Of a stretch of DNA of 34,283 nucleotides, positions 1 through 7,226 are shown one piece after another. Numbering within the stretch: the first letter of the stretch is position 1; each line of letters starts with the position of its first letter. Position numbers and translations under genes: made by a program. The notes below the pieces were generated by a model. That model did not search any database. It was not told the DNA's origin and saw nothing but the letters and a program-made list of their open reading frames with translations. The DNA comes from Nitrososphaerota archaeon (lineage in GTDB: Archaea; Thermoproteota; Nitrososphaeria; Nitrososphaerales; Gagatemarchaeaceae): contig JAPCJK010000010.1 in the NCBI GenBank assembly GCA_027886975.1, positions 1-34,283 of the forward strand. The letters are read 5' to 3'.

Positions 1-1
1 C

Positions 2-229
2 ATGACCGAGCCAAGGAAAGTAGTGGCGGGTTGGGGCAGAGATACACCGATAGTCGAAGTCAAGTACAGAGACAAGCGATATACCCTCTATCTATCCTGG
101 GTGGATTTGCTCAACCGTCTGGCCATACTTGAGCAGCAGTGCGACGATAAGGGCGAGTCGATGAAGGGCCAGACAATCGTCCTAGAACGCACTAAGAAGT
201 ACCGATTTAGCGTCCGACTGGCCTACTAA
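2..229 (+). CDS. Unrecognised small protein, possibly 5'-truncated by the window edge
   Basis: A 75-residue ORF begins with ATG at the second base of the window and stops at TAA. It is mixed in composition, with basic patches at both ends, no membrane segment, no cysteine motif and no domain I recognise. The true start may lie outside the window. It ends 38 bases before the next plus-strand ORF, so the two could be co-transcribed. The evenly charged, aromatic-containing sequence looks more like a real protein than a random frame, but nothing shows its function. Confidence 0.4.
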   Translation: MTEPRKVVAGWGRDTPIVEVKYRDKRYTLYLSWVDLLNRLAILEQQCDDKGESMKGQTIVLERTKKYRFSVRLAY

Positions 230-267
230 ATTTTCCAGTTCGCCGCGCCTCACGGAGAAACGAGGTA

Positions 268-624
268 GTGGGATTCAAAAGTCGAACAGGCTTCCTGAGA
301 GTCAAGATATTCGCAGTGTCCGCAGGCTCCATCTCCAACGCCGTCCTTGGGCTGGATTTCATGTTACTTTTCCTGATGCCTGCTTCGATGACAGGCGATA
401 CCATCGTGAGATTTCAGAAGGGAGGTGCCGTGTGGGCTCGGAGCGAACAGTACATGGACTCGGGGGCGGGAGTCACATGGTATCTGGCGGCGGCTTTGGC
501 GGCAGGAGGCATACTTCATTTCGGCCAGGCCCTACTGTCGGGGTACCTAGTAGAATACCTCCCTGTTCTGCCAATGGTGAATGTCGGGGAGCGGCTCGCC
601 AACAAAACTGCTAGGACGTTCTAA
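268..624 (+). CDS. Unrecognised small membrane protein
   Basis: A 118-residue ORF starts with GTG, preceded by a purine-rich stretch (ggagaaacgaggta) that could bind the ribosome. Two hydrophobic stretches, roughly residues 22-40 and 70-99, suggest two membrane segments separated by a short polar loop. I recognise no family. It follows the 75-residue ORF on the same strand by 38 bases. Bases 625-753 after it hold no ORF or structure I can support. Competing short frames overlap it on both strands, so its reality is uncertain. Confidence 0.35.
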   Translation: MGFKSRTGFLRVKIFAVSAGSISNAVLGLDFMLLFLMPASMTGDTIVRFQKGGAVWARSEQYMDSGAGVTWYLAAALAAGGILHFGQALLSGYLVEYLPVLPMVNVGERLANKTARTF

Positions 625-753
625 TCGGCAGGCGTATATTCGGCCCAACACCCGCCACGCGAGTCTTAACCTGATTACGGCTTACATGTTGAAAAGTCAC
701 CACAACTTAGATAGTCTGAATTGGAAACCGCATCTTCCAAAAGAGTGCTTCCC

Positions 754-1191
754 CTAAACCAGTTGTTTGCCGCAATGCGAACAGAACCTGACTCCCGACG
801 CCACCACGAATCCGCAATTTGGACAAAATCTCAAGACTGGTGAAGGTTCGGCCGGGAGGATGGGACTCGGAGAGAGCGCCTCCTTCCTCCTGCCGAACAC
901 GTACCAAGGAAGTGCGATTATCGCCAAGAGAAATACGAAGAGGCTCCACCCAACTGGGTCAATCGCCTTCGTTCCAACTAGTTCGTTTATTGCCTTCGCG
1001 TCTTGGTAAACAAACTCAACGCCGAGAAGGGCGAGGCCGACGTCGAGTAGTACGGCTAACAAATAAATCAATGACAGAGCGGGGAATAGTGAAAGTACGA
1101 CTACAGACACAAAGGTTACAAAATAACCGTAGACCAGCGTCTTCAGAAGGCTCTCGTGAGTCTTTCCCCGCAACTGGCCGGCCCCCGCCAA
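754..1191 (-). CDS. Membrane protein with C-terminal double-CxxC zinc ribbon
   Basis: The C-terminus carries two CxxC knuckles (CPNCG and CSHCG) typical of the small zinc-ribbon domains archaea attach to membrane proteins. Before it are two strongly hydrophobic stretches separated by a short charged loop, then a Ser/Pro-rich linker. Without a start limit the frame runs back to 1380, but that part overlaps the upstream gene and reads like its shadow. I place the start at the TTG at 1191, about 20 bases after the upstream stop and 10 bases after GGAG, giving 145 residues. A TTG at 1173 is possible. It probably forms an operon with the similar gene at 1211-1684. Function is unknown; the ribbon could bind nucleic acid or a partner protein. 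Confidence 0.65.
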   Translation of the reverse strand: MAGAGQLRGKTHESLLKTLVYGYFVTFVSVVVLSLFPALSLIYLLAVLLDVGLALLGVEFVYQDAKAINELVGTKAIDPVGWSLFVFLLAIIALPWYVFGRRKEALSPSPILPAEPSPVLRFCPNCGFVVASGVRFCSHCGKQLV

Positions 1192-1210
1192 CTTTGACTT
1201 TCTCCGGCCT

Positions 1211-1684
1211 TCAGGGTAGCGATTTTCCGCAATTGGGGCAGAATTTTGTGTCTTCAGCCACCACCCTGCCACAGTTAGGGCAAATCCGGGTGATAGTTGG
1301 TTGCGCTGGAGGCATGACCATGGTCGATGGCTTCCAAGTGAAACCCAATACCGCGCCAATGATTGACATAATGCCGCCAATGATTAGACCAAAAAAAGTG
1401 AAGGGTATTCCCACCAGGGTAAAGACCAGCACGACGATGGAGCCTGTTCTCACCCTCGACTTGTCTTCCGAGTATTGCAGAACCGCTCCGACGATTATCA
1501 AGATGCCACAAATCAACCCTACGACCAGGAAAATGATTGCTGCTCCAATTGCCACGCTTAGGCTTGCAGTTCCAAGACCGAAAAGCCCAGCGGCGAAACC
1601 CGCTCCAGCGATTGAGCCAAGGATGAGCGTTATTATTCCACCAATCAACGAAAGAACGAACGCTGCCGTTGGCCTGTCGGCCAT
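1211..1684 (-). CDS. Multi-pass membrane protein with C-terminal zinc ribbon
   Basis: The 157-residue protein has about three to four hydrophobic segments (roughly residues 8-35, 40-68 and 82-115), rich in Gly, Ile and Ala. A Pro-containing linker and a zinc ribbon with cysteines 135, 138, 149 and 152 follow. This resembles the loosely defined archaeal/bacterial 'DUF4064-like plus zinc ribbon' membrane proteins, but I cannot assign a family firmly. The ATG start sits 24-31 bases from a TATA-like element, which suggests a nearly leaderless mRNA. The next gene downstream repeats the membrane-plus-ribbon layout. Role unknown. Confidence 0.75.
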   Translation of the reverse strand: MADRPTAAFVLSLIGGIITLILGSIAGAGFAAGLFGLGTASLSVAIGAAIIFLVVGLICGILIIVGAVLQYSEDKSRVRTGSIVVLVFTLVGIPFTFFGLIIGGIMSIIGAVLGFTWKPSTMVMPPAQPTITRICPNCGRVVAEDTKFCPNCGKSLP

Positions 1685-1707
1685 TACCGTTTGATACCCG
1701 AATTCAG

Positions 1708-1715
1708 TATTTAAG
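1708..1715 (-). promoter_or_regulatory. TATA box of the zinc-ribbon membrane gene pair
   Basis: On the minus strand the element reads CTTAAATA, centred about 27 bases before the ATG at 1684. That spacing fits an archaeal TATA box driving a leaderless or nearly leaderless transcript. A 6-bp inverted repeat (TTCCAT, 5-base loop, ATGGAA) at 1768-1784 lies further upstream and could be an operator; that is speculative. Confidence 0.5.
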
Positions 1716-1841
1716 CAGAGTTTCCAAAGGGTCCATCTGCAGTAGGTAATGCAATCGAACCAGGCTTTTCCATGAATAATGGAACCTCGAAGTCTAGCGT
1801 CTTGCCCTCCCCAGAATCACCCTTAAAGGCCAAAATAAAAG

Positions 1842-2047
1842 TATGATAATTCAAGTTAATTTGGGTATACACTTCGGCATATTTCGGGTTCCTTGCTTGT
1901 CCTAAGCCGGGGTTTCTGAACCCACGGATATGGCGAATCCCACCGAACTCGTCTGCTCGAAGTTGCTTTCAGGAATCCTACTGCTGCTTGGTTCTAGTGG
2001 CTATACGTTCGGGTGCCTGTTGACATCTCAGGCTACCGCACCCCTTT
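1842..2047 (-). ncRNA. Candidate structured non-coding RNA of unknown class
   Basis: The 430-base gap 1685-2116 has no convincing ORF but several stem-loops. At 2011-2043 a GGGTG/CACCC outer stem encloses CCTG/CAGG. At 1910-1923 a 5-bp stem has a TCTG-type loop. On the minus strand a TATA-like CTTTATATTC lies at 2071-2080, about 28 bases before a G-rich presumptive start. A T-rich tract (ACTTTTATTTTG) at 1832-1842 would suit termination. These signals together suggest a minus-strand RNA of about 205 bases. The plus strand cannot be excluded, because the 2011-2043 hairpin is followed by a T-rich run at 2045-2056 in that direction. It does not match tRNA, SRP RNA or a complete RNase P RNA. Confidence 0.3.
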
Positions 2048-2116
2048 CTTTTTCTTGCCTTTGGAACTCGGAATATAAAGGGCTCGATAAAACAGAAGAG
2101 TCTGCACGAAGAAATG

Positions 2117-2335
2117 CTACTTCAGCTTTCGGGCTTCTCGCTCCGTCTCCCTTAGCACGAGCACGTCCGCCAACCTTATCGGTCCTTTTACATTTCTCGT
2201 CAGGATTCTTCCTTTCTCTTTGCCTTCGAGGATTTTGACTCTGACTTGGGTTATTTCGCCTGCGACCCCCGTCCTGCCAACTATCTGCACGACTTCGGCT
2301 GGGGTTAGGGTCTCGACTTCTTTCTTGCTGCTCAT
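2117..2335 (-). CDS. rps28e: Ribosomal protein eS28 (S28e)
   Basis: The 72-residue protein is the archaeal/eukaryotic small-subunit protein S28e, a small OB-fold protein near the mRNA exit region. The diagnostic C-terminal motif with GPIR and LRETEREAR is present, and the length is normal for the family. Its ATG overlaps the L7Ae stop by four bases (ATGA), so the two are probably translationally coupled. In many archaea this pair is followed by rpl24e and ndk; neither is here, and the operon ends at this gene. Confidence 0.97.
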   Translation of the reverse strand: MSSKKEVETLTPAEVVQIVGRTGVAGEITQVRVKILEGKEKGRILTRNVKGPIRLADVLVLRETEREARKLK

Positions 2336-2718
2336 GCGGCCTTCTTCAGCCTCGCCAGCTCTTGGGTGACCTGTTCGAGGATTTGCGCCCCTTCGCCGGG
2401 ATCTAGGACCGCCGCGGCAGCTGTGGAGACGTCTATTCCTATGGCGGGCCCAATCTGGTCCTTCGAAGGCACGAAGACGTAGGGAATCTTCCTCTCCTCG
2501 CAGAGAATTGGAAGATGGGCGACCACTTCGGGGGGTATCACGTCCTCTGCTATCACTACCAACTTGGCCAAGCCCCTTTCGATGGCTTTCGTCGTTTCGT
2601 TCGTCCCTTTGCGCACCTTCCCTGTTCGGGAAGCCTGTCTTAGGACCTCGTAGGCTGCTTCAGAGACTTCCTTTGGGGTTTCGAACTTGATGTAGTACGG
2701 CTTCTGACCTGGGGTCAT
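2332..2718 (-). CDS. rpl7ae: Ribosomal protein eL8 / L7Ae (k-turn binding protein)
   Basis: The 128-residue L7Ae protein binds kink-turns in 23S rRNA, box C/D and H/ACA guide RNAs, and archaeal RNase P RNA. The family signature is visible: the [14 protein letters not shown] region at about residues 36-49, the AEDV segment, and the [15 protein letters not shown] segment. The start is an ATG with GGGAG nine bases upstream and a TATA box about 40 bases upstream. It is the first gene of a two-gene operon with rps28e. Confidence 0.97.
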   Translation of the reverse strand: MTPGQKPYYIKFETPKEVSEAAYEVLRQASRTGKVRKGTNETTKAIERGLAKLVVIAEDVIPPEVVAHLPILCEERKIPYVFVPSKDQIGPAIGIDVSTAAAAVLDPGEGAQILEQVTQELARLKKAA

Positions 2719-2753
2719 CTTGCAAATCTCCCAAACCAGCCCTTCAGGACGAG

Positions 2754-2762
2754 GATATAAAC
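2754..2762 (-). promoter_or_regulatory. TATA box of rpl7ae-rps28e
   Basis: The minus strand reads GTTTATAT about 36-44 bases before the L7Ae start. That leaves a short leader containing the GGGAG ribosome-binding site at about 2728-2733. It lies in the only gap between gltX and rpl7ae, so these two genes probably have their own promoter. Confidence 0.5.
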
Positions 2763-2789
2763 GGTTGGGGCGTTTGCACCGAAAACCAT

Positions 2790-4511
2790 CTATCCCGATA
2801 GGATGAATTTCCCCGATTCGTCCAATCTGCAGAAGCCAAAACGAGGGAACTGAACTATGTCCCCGATTTTTGTGTCGGCCACCGCGACCTCGGAATATCC
2901 GCGGACTTCGCTCAAGCTCTGCTCATTGAACACGTCTCCTTCCAAGAAAAGAGGTCCGGGTACCAGGACATGTACCTCCTTGTTGGAGTGGGTCACCCAT
3001 TGGACTTTCTTGGATCCTTGGATCAGCTCGTCCCCGGCGTATCTCGCAGATGGATTCGGGTCCACTGAAGTGAGCTCGACGTTGTAGAGGTCCATGAGCC
3101 TGAAAACCGACCCATTCTTGATTGCCTTCAGGTCGGCCGCTGGGAGGTAGAAGCGGCCTTCGGTGGAAATAGACCGGCTCCCCAAGTTCTTCTGGGGATG
3201 GAAGGCCAGATTCACGGTGCGTTTTGGAGCGCCTTCGACCATCAGATCGACGGGGTCGGGCACAAAGAAAATCCGCTTGGAGACTGGGTCTAGGAGCTTC
3301 CTGTTTATCGAAAGGAGAATACTCCAGTCGTACTCGTGTTCGGTCTTTGTGTAGCCGACCTGCAGGGTGAACTCTCTAATCGCCTCGGGGAGGATTCCCC
3401 TGCGTCTGAGTCCATCGACTGTGGGCATCCTCGGGTCGTCCCAGCCAGTGACAAGTTTCTTTTCGACCAGTGGCCTCAGAAGGCGCTTCGCGACAGGGGT
3501 CCCCCTGAAGTTGAATCGCGAGAACTGGATGACTTCAAGGCGCCTGAATTTCAAGGCATCGCGAATCAGTTGCTGTAGCTCATTCCGGAATTCGGAGCTC
3601 CTTAGGACGTGGGTGATTCCGCACACTTCGTCCTCGACAGCGTTGGCGAGGTCGTAAGTCGGCCAGAGGTTGTACTTCTCGCCTGTGAGGGGGTGCGGGT
3701 AGTTGATTATCCTGAAGAGGTTGGTGTCTCTCAGGGAGTAGTTGGGGCTCTTCATGTCCCCTTTGAATCTGATGACGTAGGAGCCCTGTTCGTGTTTTTT
3801 CGACAACAATTCGCCCCATATGCGGAGATTGACTTCGACGGAGTTCTCTCTGTGCTCGCAGGCGGTTCCTTCGAACCTGAGCCTCTTGACTTTGGCTTCG
3901 TCGCAGGAGCAGGCGTAGGCGTTCCCCATTTCCAGAAGTTTCCGACCGTGCTCGTAGATCAGGTCCATGTCGTCGGAGACGTTCTTCTCGAAGTCGCAAA
4001 TGATGGAGAGCCAGCCAATGCCTCGCCTGAAGCTCTCGTAGTACTCGGGAGCGACTTTCCTCGGGTTCGTGTCCTCAAAGCGGAGCCAGAGCTTGCCGTC
4101 GTACTCCACTTTGTAGAGATAGTTGATGGTGAAGGCCATTGCGTGACCGACGGTCATGAAGCCGGAAGGCTCCGGCGGCAGACGGAAAGCTGTCTTTCCC
4201 TTCAAAGCGTTCGGGAGGGCTGGGAGTCCGACTCTCCCTTCTCTCTCCTGGGGCGCCGCTGATTCGGGGTATTTCTCTGAAAGAAGTCGCTCTTGCTCCG
4301 ATTGTGACATCGCGTTTAAGCGCTTCAACGCGGCTCGTACTTCGCCCGTTGCCCTGGCTGGGTCCGACCTGAGCTTCGGGAGTTCGGCCAGGACCCGCCC
4401 TATGACTGCGCCGGCGTCAGCTTTCCCTCCGTGCTTGGCGGCGTTGACCAGAGCTGCCTTCTCGATGATTGAGAGCTCCTTTTCGCTGAGCTTCTGCGAT
4501 TTTCCTACCAT
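2790..4511 (-). CDS. gltX: Glutamyl-tRNA synthetase (archaeal/eukaryotic type)
   Basis: This class I synthetase attaches glutamate to tRNA-Glu, and often also to tRNA-Gln in archaea that use the GatCAB/GatDE amidation route. The 573 residues begin with a helical N-terminal region of about 100 residues typical of archaeal GluRS. The catalytic core follows, with a HIGH-like motif TVGHAM at 120-125 and a KMSKS-like GTPVAKR at 337-343. The C-terminal half is the beta-barrel anticodon-binding region of the eukaryotic-like class. Both signature motifs are relaxed versions. The longer frame to 4577 lies in the prenyltransferase gene, so I chose the ATG at 4511, which overlaps that gene's stop by seven bases. 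It is the last gene of the rpoD-to-gltX run. Confidence 0.95.
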   Translation of the reverse strand: MVGKSQKLSEKELSIIEKAALVNAAKHGGKADAGAVIGRVLAELPKLRSDPARATGEVRAALKRLNAMSQSEQERLLSEKYPESAAPQEREGRVGLPALPNALKGKTAFRLPPEPSGFMTVGHAMAFTINYLYKVEYDGKLWLRFEDTNPRKVAPEYYESFRRGIGWLSIICDFEKNVSDDMDLIYEHGRKLLEMGNAYACSCDEAKVKRLRFEGTACEHRENSVEVNLRIWGELLSKKHEQGSYVIRFKGDMKSPNYSLRDTNLFRIINYPHPLTGEKYNLWPTYDLANAVEDEVCGITHVLRSSEFRNELQQLIRDALKFRRLEVIQFSRFNFRGTPVAKRLLRPLVEKKLVTGWDDPRMPTVDGLRRRGILPEAIREFTLQVGYTKTEHEYDWSILLSINRKLLDPVSKRIFFVPDPVDLMVEGAPKRTVNLAFHPQKNLGSRSISTEGRFYLPAADLKAIKNGSVFRLMDLYNVELTSVDPNPSARYAGDELIQGSKKVQWVTHSNKEVHVLVPGPLFLEGDVFNEQSLSEVRGYSEVAVADTKIGDIVQFPRFGFCRLDESGKFILSG

Positions 4512-5515
4512 TCTCGCTCTACTGCGAATCTTGCGAAAGCTTCGAGGAGTGCTACAGCGTCCCTGTCTCCCTCCCATTTGATTCCACGAAGTACTCCCAC
4601 GGCCTCCTTCATCAGCTCGGAAGCCCGTTTCCTCGCATAGCCTACGGCGTCGTATCGGTCGACCATCGAAAGGACGTACGAGACGTCAGCCTTGGATTTG
4701 TCGGTTCTTGACTTGTTCATGATCGAGAGCAGCTTATCCTTCTCTCCCGCGGCAGCGCTCTGAAGAAGGTGCAGGATGATAAGCGTCCTCTTCCCTTCGA
4801 GGATGTCATCCGACTTCGCCTTTCCGTACTTCTTCTGGTCGCCGACGAGGTTGAGGGCGTCGTCCTGTATCTGGAACCCGACACCGAGCTTGACACCGAA
4901 TTCGAGTAGGTCAGCCAACACGCTCTCTTTGGCCCCTGCGACTATGGCCCCCAATCTGCATGGGCTCGCCACCGTATACCATGAAGTCTTCCGCCTGCAC
5001 ATTTCGTAGTAGTCGTTCTCATTGAGGTTCCATCTTTTCGTAGCGACCCATCCGAGCTCCATGTGCTGACCTTCGGTCGTCTTGTTCACCATCGTCGAAA
5101 ACTCCTCCATCACACCAAAGGTTTTCTCAAGACCAAGCGTCTCCCTGTTCAGCAGGAGTGTCCCCCACATTCTGGCGTGAAGGGCGTCCCCTGCGTTCAG
5201 CGCCAGGGCTTCGCCATACTTCCGATGCAAAGCCGGCTCCCCCCTGCGGAGTTCGGACCCGTCCTCCATATCGTCATGTATGAGGATCCAGTTCTGGAAG
5301 AGCTCGATGCAGGCGGCAGTTAGGAGAGCATCTTTCTCGGTCCCACCCGCTGCCCTTGAAACGGTTACACAGAGAAAGGGCCTCATTCCCTTCGCGGGGC
5401 GCGCGGGGTAATCTCTCATCATTTTGTAAAGGAGGTCGACTTCCCTGACCTTGCTTGATTTCGGGAGGAGCTTGGTTAGTATGAGTTGGTCGACCCTGCC
5501 CTTGACGCGCATCAT
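4505..5515 (-). CDS. idsA: Polyprenyl (geranylgeranyl) diphosphate synthase
   Basis: The protein is a trans-isoprenyl diphosphate synthase that condenses DMAPP/IPP into the C15-C20 chains used for archaeal ether lipids. Both Asp-rich motifs are visible: DDMED with RRG at about residues 81-92, and DDAL at 218-221, after a GKRLRP-like GMRP region near residue 43. A bulky Trp five residues before the first motif resembles other archaeal enzymes with an aromatic residue there; product length cannot be read from this alone. The start is uncertain. I use the ATG at 5515 (336 residues, preceded by GGGAGAG); GTG at 5554, just after the ipk stop, is an alternative. The longer frame to 5962 is a shadow of ipk. 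Confidence 0.92.
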   Translation of the reverse strand: MMRVKGRVDQLILTKLLPKSSKVREVDLLYKMMRDYPARPAKGMRPFLCVTVSRAAGGTEKDALLTAACIELFQNWILIHDDMEDGSELRRGEPALHRKYGEALALNAGDALHARMWGTLLLNRETLGLEKTFGVMEEFSTMVNKTTEGQHMELGWVATKRWNLNENDYYEMCRRKTSWYTVASPCRLGAIVAGAKESVLADLLEFGVKLGVGFQIQDDALNLVGDQKKYGKAKSDDILEGKRTLIILHLLQSAAAGEKDKLLSIMNKSRTDKSKADVSYVLSMVDRYDAVGYARKRASELMKEAVGVLRGIKWEGDRDAVALLEAFARFAVEREW

Positions 5516-5565
5516 CTCTCCCTGAAGGTCGGACAAACTCCGATTTGGCACCACTTTTTGGTATT

Positions 5566-6312
5566 CTACGACCTTACGACTGTCCCGTAGAACTCGAGCC
5601 CTCTCAAAGCCTTCGAGAATTCGTTTCTCCGGTATCCGGAGACAAAGCTGACCTTGGTCCCCCCGGTTGCGATCCTCGCAGCTGCTTCCAGCTTCAGCTT
5701 CATCCCGCCAGTCGCGTCCCCGCCGCTCTGCACACTCATCCTCTTGATTTTGGACGGCGTGAGCTCGGGGATTATCACTCTGCTGTTCTCCTCGTAGACC
5801 CCGTCTACGTCGAGGGCGAACACACATCTTTCGGGTGAGAGAATCTTGGCCAATTCCTGCATTATAAGGTCCCCGGAGATAACCTTGAACCCGCCTGGTG
5901 AAAGACCGACGTCGCCGAAAGTCACGGGCGTCAGATTCTCCTTCAGCAGACCTCGGAGCCACTGAGCGACCGGCTCCTTGCCCGCTCGGCTGATAGCGTC
6001 AAAGGGAGAAAACGGGTACGGGTTGAGCTTGAACTCCATCATTGTCTTGCAAACCAGCCGGTTTAGCTCGTACATGGCTCCCCTGGTCTGCGCCACTCCC
6101 GATGCGGGCGCAGGACCTGGGTTCGAATTAATTCCGTGCTGCCTTGCCACGACGTGGCCATATGAGCCACCGCCGTGTACAACGATAACCTTCTCGTCGC
6201 ATGACGCGATTTCCTCCGAAAGGGCCGACACGACGTCCGGCCGATAGGAGAAGGGCTTTGACTTGTCAGTTATGACCGACCCTCCGAGCTTTGTGACTAC
6301 CGTTCTAGCCAG
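5566..6312 (-). CDS. ipk: Isopentenyl phosphate kinase, probable CTG start
   Basis: This amino-acid-kinase-fold enzyme phosphorylates isopentenyl phosphate to IPP in the archaeal versions of the mevalonate pathway. HGGGSYGH at about residues 46-53 includes the histidine characteristic of IPK. The conserved N-terminal strand and glycine loop (KLGGSVITDK) are encoded in frame at about 6262-6291, upstream of the first usual start codon (GTG at 6231). No ATG, GTG or TTG occurs between those codons and the in-frame stop upstream. CTG at 6312 lies seven bases after GGAG and gives 248 residues, normal for IPK, so I infer a CTG start inside the 3' end of mvk. A -1 frameshift from mvk is an alternative explanation. 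Confidence 0.88.
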   Translation of the reverse strand: MARTVVTKLGGSVITDKSKPFSYRPDVVSALSEEIASCDEKVIVVHGGGSYGHVVARQHGINSNPGPAPASGVAQTRGAMYELNRLVCKTMMEFKLNPYPFSPFDAISRAGKEPVAQWLRGLLKENLTPVTFGDVGLSPGGFKVISGDLIMQELAKILSPERCVFALDVDGVYEENSRVIIPELTPSKIKRMSVQSGGDATGGMKLKLEAAARIATGGTKVSFVSGYRRNEFSKALRGLEFYGTVVRS

Positions 6313-7223
6313 CTTCTCACTCCCTTGGCTGGGACCCGGGCGATGAACGTCTCGAACCCTCGCGCCTTGAGCCCCGATACAATGCTTTTTTCCTTTGCCT
6401 CAGGCGCGACGGCAACCACGCTCCCTCCGCCTCCTGCGCCCGTCAGTTTCGCCCCGTAGCTACCTGCGGACCCAAGGTAGTCGACCATCGTGTCCAAAGC
6501 GGCGTTGGAGACTCCTAGGAAGCCGAGGACGGCCTGGTTCAAGCTTAGGATCCTTCCTAAACCCTCCATATGCCCAGCAGCAAGCTTCTCTGATGCCTGA
6601 AGGCTGAGGTCGCTGACGGACTCGGAGAGGACGGAGAACAGGCCCGGGAGGGTTCTCTTGAACGCGGAGACGCGCCCGATCTGTCTCTTCGTGCTTCTGC
6701 TCCTCCCGGAGTAGGAGACAATGAGCGACCTGTACCCCCTGAAGGATACTTCTTTCGGCCTGTGAACGCTACTGAAAAGAAGCACGCCGCCATGGGCGCA
6801 GATTGCAGAGTCGATTCCCGACGGCTTCCCGTGAATCTCCCGCTCTCCCACCATTGAGAACCTGGCGACCTCTTCGGGCCCAAGCCCGAGGGAATTGAGC
6901 TTCGAAAAAGCCGAGGCCACGGCGACCATTGTGGATGCTGAAGAGCCGAGTCCGGCTCCCTCGGGAATCGCGGAGGACACTGCGACACTCACTTTGGGCT
7001 TGACCGAGAATTCCCTGGCCATTTCTTCGACGACGAGGCCCACCGGCCTGAGCTGTGGGTCGTTGCCGGAGAAGCGGTCCGAGGAGGCTTCGAATCGAGA
7101 AGAATTCGACATCTCGACCCTCACCCCACGGGACAGGGCAGCGGCCAGGGCCCACGCCCCGTGCACCACGAAGTGCTCGCCAGTGATGATTACCTTGGAC
7201 GGCGCTTCAGCGATTGCTTTCAA
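6297..7223 (-). CDS. mvk: Mevalonate kinase (GHMP family)
   Basis: The enzyme phosphorylates mevalonate with ATP, the first kinase step towards isoprenoids. Its 308 residues show the GHMP order: the N-terminal GEHFVVHG motif (15-22), the ATP loop PEGAGLGSSAS (87-97), the KPSGIDSA motif with the catalytic Asp at 138, and the C-terminal glycine-rich TGAGGGGS (261-268). The length is typical of archaeal enzymes. It starts at ATG three bases after the MEMO gene stop. The downstream ipk reading frame begins inside its last codons. The neighbours ipk and idsA make this an isoprenoid sub-operon. Confidence 0.96.
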   Translation of the reverse strand: MKAIAEAPSKVIITGEHFVVHGAWALAAALSRGVRVEMSNSSRFEASSDRFSGNDPQLRPVGLVVEEMAREFSVKPKVSVAVSSAIPEGAGLGSSASTMVAVASAFSKLNSLGLGPEEVARFSMVGEREIHGKPSGIDSAICAHGGVLLFSSVHRPKEVSFRGYRSLIVSYSGRSRSTKRQIGRVSAFKRTLPGLFSVLSESVSDLSLQASEKLAAGHMEGLGRILSLNQAVLGFLGVSNAALDTMVDYLGSAGSYGAKLTGAGGGGSVVAVAPEAKEKSIVSGLKARGFETFIARVPAKGVRSWLER

Positions 7224-7226
7224 AGC

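Noticed and set aside
819-1694. 291-codon plus-strand ORF
   Set aside because: It is antisense to two genes with clear zinc-ribbon motifs, and its composition (Arg/Pro/Thr-rich, no domain) looks like a shadow.
1860-2060. RNase P RNA on the minus strand, suggested by CAGAAACCCCGGCTTA
   Set aside because: The partner strand for helix P4 (an AAGTCCGGG-like conserved region I) is absent and the available length is short, so only a generic RNA candidate is reported.
1685-2116. SRP (7S) RNA
   Set aside because: No helix 8 motif or GNAR-type loops of the SRP RNA S domain were found on either strand.
5569-5962. Long N-terminal extension of the prenyltransferase frame
   Set aside because: It overlaps ipk out of frame, is very Arg/Glu-rich and lacks any family feature.
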